This document shows positions 8,008 to 14,974 of a stretch of DNA of 54,610 bases, piece by piece. Position numbers and translations under genes: made by a program. The notes below the pieces were generated by a model. That model searched no databases, was not told where the DNA came from, and saw only the letters and a list, made by a program, of their open reading frames with translations. Numbering within the stretch: the first letter of the stretch is position 1; each line of letters opens with the position of its first letter. The stretch is from contig JAQWOM010000006.1 of NCBI GenBank assembly GCA_029245865.1, positions 1-54,610 of the forward strand. Reading direction: 5' to 3'. The stretch comes from Planctomycetota bacterium (GTDB lineage: Bacteria; Planctomycetota; B15-G4).

Positions 8008-8964
8008 TCAGCGAATCTGACCTTCAAGGAACGGCACCTGAAAGACCTTTTCGTGCATGATCGGCCCGTGGCCGAAGTAGCCGCTTTCGCCGAAAAGTTC
8101 GCCATGGTCGGCGGTGACCGTGATGTAAGTGTTCTTCGGAACCATGTCGTAAAGCGCTGGAAACACGACCTCGTCGAGGTAGCGAACCGTGTCGATCTGC
8201 ATGTCGCGCAATTTGTCGAGCTTGTCCTGGTCAAAGAACTTCGGGACTTGGTCGTCTTTGACGAGCTTGCCTCCGACGTTCTGAGAGTCAAGATGCTTGA
8301 AGACCCCGTGGATTCCACTGATGCGTGGCCAGTTGCTGGGGTCCTCATCAGGCTTGACGAACGGGTAGTGGGTCTCGCCGACATTGAGCAGGTGAAATGA
8401 TGGCCGCTCATCGTCGAAATGAAGCGTTGGCAGCATGGCCATCATGTCGTTGTGCTTGTCCATCAGCTGAAAACTGTCGAACGAGCGATTGACCCCCGTC
8501 TTGCTGTTCAGCACGGGGAGCGAGACGCGAGCGTGGGTCGTGTAACCCAGCTCGTTGCGCATGTACTCGGGCATCCAGAGTGAGGGGACGAGCTTTCCAA
8601 ACTCCATACCCTTGGTGCCGAATCGGGTGTTGTAGTTGAGAAAGTCCTCCTTGTAGTACTCAGAGGCAAACTCGTTCTGTGGGCTTACGTGAGGAAGCAA
8701 GCCCATCAGCAGGTTGTAGTGAGAGGGTCCCGTCCAACTGGCGTAGCTGAATCGTTGCTCGATATTGCCACCGGAAAGCTTCGCAATGTTCTTGGGTTTG
8801 GCCGCCATGAAAGAATCGAAGCGGCAAGAGTCCAGGATCACAACGATGTAGTTATTTTTCGCCTTGGGTTCAGAACGAGCTGCCGCAGGCATAGCCGCTC
8901 CAGCCCGAGGGGCTGGGGCCTGAACGTTGCGTGGCGGTTTCTTGAACATGTCAAAGATGCCCAT
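8008..8964 (-). CDS. Sulfatase-like AlkP-superfamily protein with Thr nucleophile and no signal peptide
   Basis: 318 residues. After a Pro/Ala-rich N-terminus of about 35 residues with no signal peptide, the sulfatase-type core begins: D45 in VVILDSCRFD, then SWTGPSH at 76-82, H199 in GETHYPF, D286/H287 in TADHGE, and H299 in FGHGP. In true sulfatases the nucleophile motif is C/S-x-P-S-R; here it is T78-G-P-S-H, so formylglycine cannot form. A Thr nucleophile is known in phosphotransferases such as lipoteichoic acid synthases and phosphoethanolamine transferases, so this may act on phosphate esters. The protein stops about 20 residues after the last ligand, lacking the usual C-terminal subdomain. 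A GGAG site about 10 bases upstream supports the start. It lies between sat and cysC, and a cytoplasmic location would put it with PAPS. Confidence 0.85.
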   Translation of the reverse strand: MGIFDMFKKPPRNVQAPAPRAGAAMPAAARSEPKAKNNYIVVILDSCRFDSFMAAKPKNIAKLSGGNIEQRFSYASWTGPSHYNLLMGLLPHVSPQNEFASEYYKEDFLNYNTRFGTKGMEFGKLVPSLWMPEYMRNELGYTTHARVSLPVLNSKTGVNRSFDSFQLMDKHNDMMAMLPTLHFDDERPSFHLLNVGETHYPFVKPDEDPSNWPRISGIHGVFKHLDSQNVGGKLVKDDQVPKFFDQDKLDKLRDMQIDTVRYLDEVVFPALYDMVPKNTYITVTADHGELFGESGYFGHGPIMHEKVFQVPFLEGQIR

Positions 8965-9000
8965 GCTCGAGATTCTCCAGAAGTCGGGGGAAGAATAGAT

Positions 9001-10155
9001 TCAGACGGTTGTCTTGGTGGCCATGGCGTTGATGAGGATGTCGGCAACTTCAGGCCGCGTGAACTCCACCGGCGGACGTTCGCCGTTGACCAACATCTCG
9101 CGGACCTTGGTGCCTGAGAGGAAGATCTTGTCCTCGGGCTTTGTCGCAGCTGCTGTTTTGCCAGAGGCCATGGCGCCGGCCACCTTGTCCCAGAACGAGT
9201 GCTCAAACATCAGCGGTGTGATAGCGATCTCGCCCTGCCCAAAGGTGCCGAAAATCTCCTGTGCGTCGTAGGTGCCATAGTAGTCACCCACGCCGGCATG
9301 GTCGCGGCCGACAATGAAGTGTGTGCACCCGTAATTCTGACGTAGAAGGGCGTGGAAGATGGCTTCCCGCGGCCCCGCGTAACGCATGGCTTGCGGATAC
9401 ACCGCAAGGGCGGCGCGATCCGACGGGTAGTAATTGTCCAGTAGCGTGGTGTAGCAGTCCATGCGCACCTTGGCGGGGATGTCATCGCCCTTGGTCTCGC
9501 CCACCAGTGGGTGGATGAGCAGTCCATCGACAATCTCGAGTGCACACTTGGTCAGGTACTCGTGTGCGCGGTGGATCGGGTTGCGAGTCTGGAACGCAAC
9601 GATGGTTTTCCAGCCCTTGGTCTTGAACAGAATGCGCGTTTCACGAGGTGTGAGTCGGCGATCGTTCGCAAAGTCATAGGTAGGCATGTTCAGCAAGCAG
9701 ATAGGACCGGCCAGATAGCCGCCAGTCAGCTTGTTCAGGTACTGCTTGCCCGGGTGCGCATCATCTGTGGTGCCCAGGGCTCCTTGCGCTTCGGTGTCCT
9801 TGTCGTATTCGTAAGCCTCTTCCAGGTTGAGGATGCCGAGCAAATCGCCATTCTCATTGTTCAGCGCGATGGTGCTGCCGACCTCGTATGAACCGCCCTT
9901 GCTGCTGAGCGTGACTGGCAGTGGCCAAACCACGCCATTGGCGAGCCGGCAGTTCTTCACGACGCTGTCCAGATCCGCTGAGGACATGAATCCTTCCAGC
10001 GGGCTCATCGCACCGGTGGCGATCATTTCGAAGTCAGAAATTTCGCGAGCGTTGAGCGTCAGTGTCGGCGCGCTCTTGGCTGCGGCGAGGAGTTCCTCGC
10101 GCTGCTCTCCAGAGGCGATGCGGTTGATCAGGCGTCCACCGTGGGCGGGAATCAT
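9001..10155 (-). CDS. sat: Sulfate adenylyltransferase (ATP sulfurylase)
   Basis: Makes adenylyl sulfate (APS) and pyrophosphate from ATP and sulfate, the first step of sulfate activation. 384 residues, the usual size of the homo-oligomeric Sat type without a fused kinase. The PUA-like N-terminal domain is followed by the nucleotidyltransferase motifs QTRNPIH (189-195) and GRDHAG (283-288), and the C-terminal FLSGTKVREML is present, so all family landmarks are intact. It is the second gene of the run, 57 bases after the RHH gene and 36 bases before the Thr-type AlkP gene. Together with cysC it would give PAPS. Dissimilatory use is unlikely as no aprAB or dsr genes are nearby. Confidence 0.97.
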   Translation of the reverse strand: MIPAHGGRLINRIASGEQREELLAAAKSAPTLTLNAREISDFEMIATGAMSPLEGFMSSADLDSVVKNCRLANGVVWPLPVTLSSKGGSYEVGSTIALNNENGDLLGILNLEEAYEYDKDTEAQGALGTTDDAHPGKQYLNKLTGGYLAGPICLLNMPTYDFANDRRLTPRETRILFKTKGWKTIVAFQTRNPIHRAHEYLTKCALEIVDGLLIHPLVGETKGDDIPAKVRMDCYTTLLDNYYPSDRAALAVYPQAMRYAGPREAIFHALLRQNYGCTHFIVGRDHAGVGDYYGTYDAQEIFGTFGQGEIAITPLMFEHSFWDKVAGAMASGKTAAATKPEDKIFLSGTKVREMLVNGERPPVEFTRPEVADILINAMATKTTV

Positions 10156-10212
10156 CTTCTTTGTTCTCTCCGTAAATTATGTGTAGAGCCGCTGTGAGAT
10201 TGGCGCGGGCTG

Positions 10213-10458
10213 CTACAGGTATCCGAGGTTCTCGAGCTTGCGACGAATGTCCGCGAGCTCATCGTTGGTAAAGTTGTTCCGTGACACACCGGCTTCTGGG
10301 TCTGTCTTTTCGAGTGCCCGATCGCCTACGAGATCTCGTAGGACGAAGACGATGAAGTCCGTCGCGGAACTGAATCCGGAGTCCGTGATCACTTCCTGGA
10401 TACGCTCGTAGAGCGGCCGGGGGATCTTGACCGTGACCTTGGGGTCTTTCATGGACAT
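10213..10458 (-). CDS. Small ribbon-helix-helix protein with C-terminal LGY tail (copy 2)
   Basis: 81 residues, first gene of the minus-strand cluster. Residues 6-50 show the ribbon-helix-helix pattern (PKVTVKIPRPLYERIQ, then GFSSATDFIVFVLRDL), the same fold as the copy at 2641-2835 but only weakly similar to it. A linker leads to the tail LADIRRKLENLGYL at the very C-terminus. ATG codons occur at residues 1 and 3, and neither has a strong ribosome-binding site. Its position at the head of the run and the palindromes upstream (10481-10497, 10577-10605) would suit an autoregulating DNA-binding protein, but the shared tail suggests a protein-protein role as well. Confidence 0.82.
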   Translation of the reverse strand: MSMKDPKVTVKIPRPLYERIQEVITDSGFSSATDFIVFVLRDLVGDRALEKTDPEAGVSRNNFTNDELADIRRKLENLGYL

Positions 10459-10480
10459 GCAGGCTTTCAGTGAAACCTGG

Positions 10481-10497
10481 TGTGGGGCTGGCCCACA
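10481..10497 (-). promoter_or_regulatory. Hairpin in the leader of the RHH gene
   Basis: TGTGGG and CCCACA form a perfect 6-bp stem around a 5-base loop, 23 bases upstream of the RHH start. It could form in the mRNA leader or be a small operator. There is no T-run, so it is not a terminator. Confidence 0.35.
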
Positions 10498-10576
10498 TGA
10501 GGTGGTGTGTGACGGGTTGTGGGTTGCGGACTCAGTTGGCCCGGGCTCCCTGTGGAGGGCGAATCAGGACCACTTC

Positions 10577-10605
10577 GCACTCCAATAGCACTCTGATTGG
10601 AGTGC
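10577..10605. promoter_or_regulatory. Perfect 10-bp inverted repeat, candidate operator
   Basis: GCACTCCAAT, a 9-base spacer, then ATTGGAGTGC. The arms are perfect complements, with centres 19 bases (about two helical turns) apart, as expected for a dimeric DNA-binding protein. It lies about 120 bases upstream of the RHH-led cluster and about 350 bases upstream of the divergent lipoprotein. There is no T-run on either side. The RHH proteins of the cluster are the obvious candidate binders, which is inference. Confidence 0.5.
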
Positions 10606-10952
10606 AAACCATACAGCGCCTCTGCCCGCAGGCAACCGCCAATCCGCATTTCCTGCAGGCTTTCCGCTGAAAACACGCCGAAATCACCGAATACGTCGCT
10701 TTTCTACATCTCGGAGCTTCCGGCTCGAGAGGCTGCAATGCGGATTTCGCAAGCTCGTGACGGGTGGCGTATCCTTTTCCAGCCGCGCATGGCGCGCGGC
10801 GCCGGCCGGAGGGGTGGGGGCTTGTGTCCCACATGGTCCTTTTGCCGGATGGGTCCCGTGAGACCCTCACCCCGACATACGAGATCTCTGGCCAACGATC
10901 GACGGAGCCATTTCGTCTCGCTTTGCCCTGCATACGGAGTCATGGACCCATC

Positions 10953-11456
10953 ATGAAGACGCTGATCCCCTTTCTGCTCGCTTCTTGCCTGATCGTTAGC
11001 GGTTGTGGCTCGCCCACCCTGGACGAGGGCATCCGTGCTCTCCAGTCAGCCTATGACGGGGGGTCTTACGAGACGGTGTTGAAGGATGCCCCCGGGCTTC
11101 TCGAGCAAGCGGGTCTGGATCCAAGTGGGGACACTGCGAGCGCCTGGAAGATCCAGAAGATTCGTTTGTTGTCACTGGGCAAGCTGGGCAAGGGCGACGA
11201 GGCTGCTGAGGTTCTGGCCGGTCTGACACCGGTGTACCCGGACAAGATCAAGGCTCAGCTCTACGCGCAGATCGGTGGTTTCGTGATGGATACTGGAAAC
11301 TACTCCGAAGCGGTGACTGTTCTGGATGCAGGGGCGAAAGCCTTTGTCAGCAAGAAGGCGACCTTCGATCCACTGATCAAGTCCTGCACCGAACGTGCAA
11401 AGGCCGCAGGCGACAACAGCGCCCTCGATGCCTTGAAGTCTCTCGGCTACCTCTAA
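10953..11456 (+). CDS. Lipoprotein with helical repeats and C-terminal LGY tail
   Basis: 167 residues from the ATG at 10953, which gives a proper lipoprotein signal peptide: a basic start, a hydrophobic core and lipobox VSGC with the lipidated Cys at residue 18. An in-frame start 63 codons upstream would bury the signal and is rejected. The mature part is helical with a TPR-like rhythm (EGIRALQSAYDGGSYETVL; GNYSEAVTVLDAGAKAF). It ends in SALDALKSLGYL, the same kind of tail as the two RHH proteins and the APS kinase of the divergent cluster. Because lipoproteins act outside the cytoplasm, a shared tail here is puzzling and is discussed as a finding. A hairpin and T-rich stretch follow the stop. 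Confidence 0.85.
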   Translation: MKTLIPFLLASCLIVSGCGSPTLDEGIRALQSAYDGGSYETVLKDAPGLLEQAGLDPSGDTASAWKIQKIRLLSLGKLGKGDEAAEVLAGLTPVYPDKIKAQLYAQIGGFVMDTGNYSEAVTVLDAGAKAFVSKKATFDPLIKSCTERAKAAGDNSALDALKSLGYL

Positions 11457-11470
11457 TCCGAGGGTGAAGG

Positions 11471-11500
11471 CTGCTCAGTAAAGAGCAGATCTTGTTGTTT
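11471..11500 (+). terminator. Probable Rho-independent terminator after the LGY lipoprotein
   Basis: CTGCTC, loop AGTAAA, GAGCAG, followed by ATCTTGTTGTTT. The 6-bp stem is perfect and the tail is T-rich though not a pure T-run. It lies 15 bases after the lipoprotein stop. Confidence 0.5.
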
Positions 11501-11562
11501 GGCCGGCGGTGACCGGCTTCACACTTCTTGCAGTTTCCATTGACCTCGCATTCCATTTCGCC

Positions 11563-11919
11563 ATGTCTACACAGCCCAGCAAACAACTCGAAACCTTTCC
11601 GAACCCACGGCCTGGCCGTGAATATGAAGTGACATTCGAGTGTCCCGAGTTCACCTGCGTCTGTCCCAAAACGGGACAGCCCGACTTCGCGACCATCTCG
11701 ATTGACTATGTGCCCGATGAGCTTTGCGTCGAGTTGAAGTCGCTCAAACTCTATTTGTGGTCATTTCGTGATGAGGGTCATTTTCACGAAGAGGTGACCA
11801 ACCTCATCTTGGATGATCTGGTCGCGCTGCTCAGTCCTCTGACGATGGACATCGAAGGTGACTTCATGGTGCGTGGTGGTATTCACACGGTCGTGCGTGC
11901 CAGCTACGTGAAGGAGTGA
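11563..11919 (+). CDS. queF: NADPH-dependent 7-cyano-7-deazaguanine reductase
   Basis: Reduces preQ0 to preQ1 in the queuosine tRNA-modification pathway. 118 residues from the ATG at 11563, the size of the short (unimodal) QueF class. The active-site stretch [14 protein letters not shown] holds the nucleophile C34 and the conserved D41, seven residues apart as in Bacillus Que[21 protein letters not shown] and the C-terminal MVRGGI are also diagnostic. I looked for a preQ1 riboswitch in the 100 bases upstream and saw none. No other queuosine genes are nearby. It converges with the next gene with 3 bases between stops. Confidence 0.95.
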   Translation: MSTQPSKQLETFPNPRPGREYEVTFECPEFTCVCPKTGQPDFATISIDYVPDELCVELKSLKLYLWSFRDEGHFHEEVTNLILDDLVALLSPLTMDIEGDFMVRGGIHTVVRASYVKE

Positions 11920-11922
11920 CCG

Positions 11923-12354
11923 TCAGGATTCGTAACTGAGTCCGGGCATCAACTGTCCGCCTGATCTGTCGAGCAAGACGTTCACGGCGCGGCGCGGCAC
12001 CTTGCCGATCTGACTCGTGCGTTCGATGCGGTACGTGAGAGGCGTGCCATCGGAGAGTTTCGCAGAGCCAGCGAATCCTTTGAGCGGTGCCTCTTGTTGG
12101 CTGAATTCAGTGACGGCGTTGATGGACTCCATCACGGCTCTGAGTTCGTGACGTACGCCATCTACAAAGGGTTCAGGAACCGCAAAGTGAAGGTCGAGCG
12201 GCTGGTACGGAGGCCATTGGATAGAGGTATCGCCAGCTTCGAGCCAATATCCCTCGATGCGTTCATCATCCCTCAAGCATGTGGCGAGCTGGTGCACGAA
12301 GTCGGTGCCCAGATGGGAACCCGGGGGCGTCGGCGGCGGTGTCGAAGAGCTCAT
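11923..12354 (-). CDS. Hypothetical protein, unknown function
   Basis: 143 residues from the ATG at 12354. An alternative ATG at 12471 would add 39 residues of low-complexity polar sequence and leave only 2 bases to the divergent thiO start, so the shorter form is preferred. The sequence is a mixed alpha/beta domain with PLDLHFAVPEPFVDGV in the middle and VPRRAVNVLLDRSG near the end. A loose resemblance to a nucleotidyltransferase-like fold (strand, D-x-D/H, strand) is not strong enough for a call. No signal peptide or membrane segment. Confidence 0.6.
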   Translation of the reverse strand: MSSSTPPPTPPGSHLGTDFVHQLATCLRDDERIEGYWLEAGDTSIQWPPYQPLDLHFAVPEPFVDGVRHELRAVMESINAVTEFSQQEAPLKGFAGSAKLSDGTPLTYRIERTSQIGKVPRRAVNVLLDRSGGQLMPGLSYES

Positions 12355-12473
12355 GCGAAGCAGATTAGCAGACTCGCTTTGGAAGACCCTGCGCTGTCCA
12401 GCGTGCGAGAGGCTTGTCGGCGACTCCTGGGGCAGGGCGTCGCCAGGTTCGGCGCGTTTGTTAGAACCCATTC

Positions 12474-13601
12474 ATGCAGATCCTCGTAGTTGGCGGCGGC
12501 ATCCAGGGGCTCGCGACGGCGACAGCTCTCGCGCGCGAGGGTCACCTCGTGCAGGTCGTGGAGCGCGAGCGCCCCGGATCTCGTGCGAGTTGGGTTGCTG
12601 CCGGCCTGCTGACGCCAAGCAGCCCGTGGAAATATCCGCAAGGCTTGATCGCGTTGTGCCACGCCTCCGAGGCCATGTACGGAGACTATGTCGCAGACCT
12701 CATCGAGCACACAGGCATCGACCCGGAGTACGAGAACGAAGGCATGCTCTATCCAGAGGGATTGGGCTTCAGCGTGGATGAAATGGAGGTCTGCACTCGC
12801 CGGCGCAATGAACTGGGTTTCGAGGTGAAGCATCTCGACCGCGCGGCGTTGGATGCATTGCAGCCCGGTTTGGGGCCGGGAGTCGAGAGTGCCGCCTGGC
12901 AGCCTCACAGTGCACGGATTCGATCGCCACGACTTGTTGCTGCTGTCTTGAAGCGTGCTTTGCAATGCGGAGTGGATGTGATCTCGGAATGCCCGGTCGT
13001 CTCGCTTGTCAGCTCCGCTGGAAGAGTGACCGGCGTGCGACTGTCGACTGGCCAGGAGTTGGAAGCAGAGTGCGTTGTGCTTTCGGCTGGCGCATGGTCC
13101 GGCGAACTGGCTGACTCGATCGGCCTTCAGATCGATGTGCGACCTGTGCGTGGACAGATCTTGCTGCTTCGAGGCGCAGTTGGCTCGCTTGCGGCGACGG
13201 TGAATGATGGGGATTGCTATCTGGTTCCCCGACGTGACGGGCGAATCTTGGTCGGAAGCACGATGGAAGATGCTGGTTTCAACGCGGTGACTGATCGTGA
13301 GGCGTTGAGTCGTTTACACGCCCTGGCCGCACAGCTTCTCCCTGCCACGCTTGATATGGAAGTCGAGACGGCTTGGGCGGGTCTGCGGCCTGGAACACCT
13401 GACCGTTTGCCATACATAGGAGCCGTCCCCGAACTCCCCGGTCTTGTGTTGGCGACGGGGCACTTTCGTAACGGTATCTTGCTCGCACCGATCACAGCAC
13501 GCCTGGTGACCGATGTCGTCGCAGGGCGGACGCCGTGCATGGACATTGCGGCTTACGCTCCGAGACCGATCGATTCAGAGTGCGCCTTGCTGGCGGGATG
13601 A
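12474..13601 (+). CDS. thiO: Glycine oxidase / ThiO-like FAD-dependent amine oxidoreductase
   Basis: 375 residues of the DAO family. The Rossmann FAD-binding start VVGGGIQGLATATALAREG is at the extreme N-terminus, which fixes the start. WVAAGLLTP is a form of the flavin-contact region, and the C-terminal ATGHFRNGILLAPITA is the strongly conserved ThiO ending that contacts FAD. ThiO oxidises glycine to iminoacetate for the thiazole ring of thiamine. No thiS, thiG or thiE is next to it here, so another small-amine substrate cannot be excluded. It is followed by a secreted protein gene whose first ATG overlaps its stop codon. Confidence 0.88.
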   Translation: MQILVVGGGIQGLATATALAREGHLVQVVERERPGSRASWVAAGLLTPSSPWKYPQGLIALCHASEAMYGDYVADLIEHTGIDPEYENEGMLYPEGLGFSVDEMEVCTRRRNELGFEVKHLDRAALDALQPGLGPGVESAAWQPHSARIRSPRLVAAVLKRALQCGVDVISECPVVSLVSSAGRVTGVRLSTGQELEAECVVLSAGAWSGELADSIGLQIDVRPVRGQILLLRGAVGSLAATVNDGDCYLVPRRDGRILVGSTMEDAGFNAVTDREALSRLHALAAQLLPATLDMEVETAWAGLRPGTPDRLPYIGAVPELPGLVLATGHFRNGILLAPITARLVTDVVAGRTPCMDIAAYAPRPIDSECALLAG

Positions 13602-14137
13602 TGATGCTGACTGCATGGAAGAGTCTGGAAATGAGTCGCGAATCCCTTGTCGGGCCCAGGTCACGGATGTTCGGCATGCTCGCTTTCACGTGCCTCTTCT
13701 CTTGGCCTGTGGTTTCCGAGCAAGCCAGCACCGTGGATCTTTATTCGGCGGAGTGGTCGCGAAACGGAGAGGTTGTCGAGAACCTCCTCATCGAGGAAGT
13801 GGGCCGCGAGGGGGAGGGCAAGCGTGTGCGCCTGCCGGTCGATGGGACGGGGGTGCGTTGGTCAACTGTCTTCAGCACGGAATCCCCGGGGACTCATCGT
13901 TTGTTTTTGTCGTGGGATCCCGGCTCCACGGGCTTGCTCTTCGAGATCTTGATCGATGGGGAGCGGCAGCCGCCCCCACGAGACGGGTGGAGGCCGACGA
14001 GCCGCCACCTTGTGAGCGACCTGGGGCCTCGGTGGTTGGGCGAGGGCAAGCATCTGCTCGAGTTCATCGCTCGCGAGAACGTAGAGCAAGGCGAGATGGT
14101 GATTCGTAGCCTGGAACTGCGTTCACCGGAGGGCTGA
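13598..14137 (+). CDS. Secreted beta-rich hypothetical protein
   Basis: 179 residues from the first of three consecutive ATGs at 13598, which overlaps the thiO stop (ATGA-type coupling); the ATG at 13631 is an equally possible start. A hydrophobic signal segment (MFGMLAFTCLFSWPVVS) is followed by about 130 residues rich in beta strands (VRLPVDGTGVRWSTVF, HRLFLSWDPGSTGLLFEILIDG). The pattern suggests a carbohydrate-binding-like jelly roll, but no family is recognised. Despite the overlap with thiO, a functional link to a cytoplasmic oxidase is doubtful. Confidence 0.65.
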   Translation: MMMLTAWKSLEMSRESLVGPRSRMFGMLAFTCLFSWPVVSEQASTVDLYSAEWSRNGEVVENLLIEEVGREGEGKRVRLPVDGTGVRWSTVFSTESPGTHRLFLSWDPGSTGLLFEILIDGERQPPPRDGWRPTSRHLVSDLGPRWLGEGKHLLEFIARENVEQGEMVIRSLELRSPEG

Positions 14138-14141
14138 ACTG

Positions 14142-14155
14142 AGCCCCCCGGGGCT
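14142..14155. terminator. GC hairpin between convergent genes
   Basis: AGCCCCCCGGGGCT is a self-complementary GC stem just between the stop codons of the secreted protein and fabI. It could end transcription from both sides, but neither strand has a T-run, so confidence is low. Confidence 0.3.
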
Positions 14156-14157
14156 GG

Positions 14158-14925
14158 CTAGAGCGCCATGATGTGATAGCCGCAGTCGACCCAGAGGGTC
14201 GTTCCGGTGATGCCGCGCGATAGGTCCGAAGCGAGAAAGACGGTGGCGTCACCGACTTCGTCGGGACTCGTGTTGCGACGGAGCGGCGACTTTTCGCGTG
14301 CAATGTCGAGGAATTGGCTGAAACCCGAGACGCCGCTTGCAGCGAGCGTGCGAAGTGGACCCGCAGAGACGGCATTCACGCGGATGTTGCGCGGGCCAAG
14401 GTCGGCCGCGAGGTAGCGCACGCTTGATTCCAAGGCGGCCTTGGCAGGACCCATGACATTGTAATGGGGCATGACCTTCTCACTGCCAAAGTAGGTCATG
14501 GTGACAAGGCTGCCGCCGTCAGGCATGAGTGTGTCGAGGCGTCGTGCAATGGACGTGAAAGAGTACGCGCTCACATCCAGAGCCGTGTTCCAGCCTTCGC
14601 GGGAAGTATCTGCGAATCGGCCGTCCAATTCTTCCCGAGGAGCGAATGCGATCGAGTGAACACCAAAGTTCAACTTCGGCATAAATCCCTCGATTTGCTC
14701 GAAGGCTTCGTCAAGGGCTGCTTCGCTGCTCACATCGCACTTGATGGCAATCGCCTCGTTGGGCAGAGAGTCCGCCAACTCGCGGGTCGCCTTCTCAAGT
14801 CGTTCGCCTTGATAGGTCAAGATCAGCTTGGCTCCCTGTGCGGAAGCTGACCGCGCACAGGCAAAAGCAATGCTGCGTTTGTTAGCGACACCGAAAACGA
14901 TGCCTGACTTGTCCTTCAACAGCAT
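14158..14925 (-). CDS. fabI: Enoyl-[acyl-carrier-protein] reductase (NADH)
   Basis: Catalyses the last step of each fatty-acid elongation cycle. 255 residues from the ATG at 14925, nine codons inside a longer open frame; the shorter form begins MLLKDKSGIVFGVANKRSIA, as FabI proteins do. The catalytic Y-x6-K is in YNVMGPAK, and NIRVNAVSAGPLRTLAASG is the FabI hallmark. The final WVDCGYHIM matches the C-terminal FabI ending. It is the last gene of a minus-strand run mutY-ygfZ-sfsA-fabI. No sign of damage. Confidence 0.96.
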   Translation of the reverse strand: MLLKDKSGIVFGVANKRSIAFACARSASAQGAKLILTYQGERLEKATRELADSLPNEAIAIKCDVSSEAALDEAFEQIEGFMPKLNFGVHSIAFAPREELDGRFADTSREGWNTALDVSAYSFTSIARRLDTLMPDGGSLVTMTYFGSEKVMPHYNVMGPAKAALESSVRYLAADLGPRNIRVNAVSAGPLRTLAASGVSGFSQFLDIAREKSPLRRNTSPDEVGDATVFLASDLSRGITGTTLWVDCGYHIMAL

Positions 14926-14974
14926 GGGCTGAGATCTCCGAGGTCCGTCCATTCTGGACGCCCGAGACGGGATT

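Larger units (their letters stand above)
10459..10952. other. Divergent control region between the sulfate/AlkP cluster and the LGY lipoprotein
   Basis: 494 bases that should hold the promoters of both the minus-strand cluster and the plus-strand lipoprotein gene. Open frames cross it but give no recognisable protein. It contains two perfect inverted repeats (annotated separately) and GC-rich runs near 10795-10820. I could not pick reliable -35/-10 boxes by eye. Confidence 0.5.

Noticed and set aside
7892..8010. Possible read-through of the TGA ending the Thr-type AlkP gene, since the frame stays open to cysC
   Set aside because: The extension has no similarity to sulfatase C-termini and no redox motif at the TGA; chance openness over 115 bases is likely.
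11457..11562. preQ1 riboswitch upstream of queF
   Set aside because: No preQ1-I or preQ1-II consensus could be found; the stretch holds only the preceding terminator and a GC hairpin.
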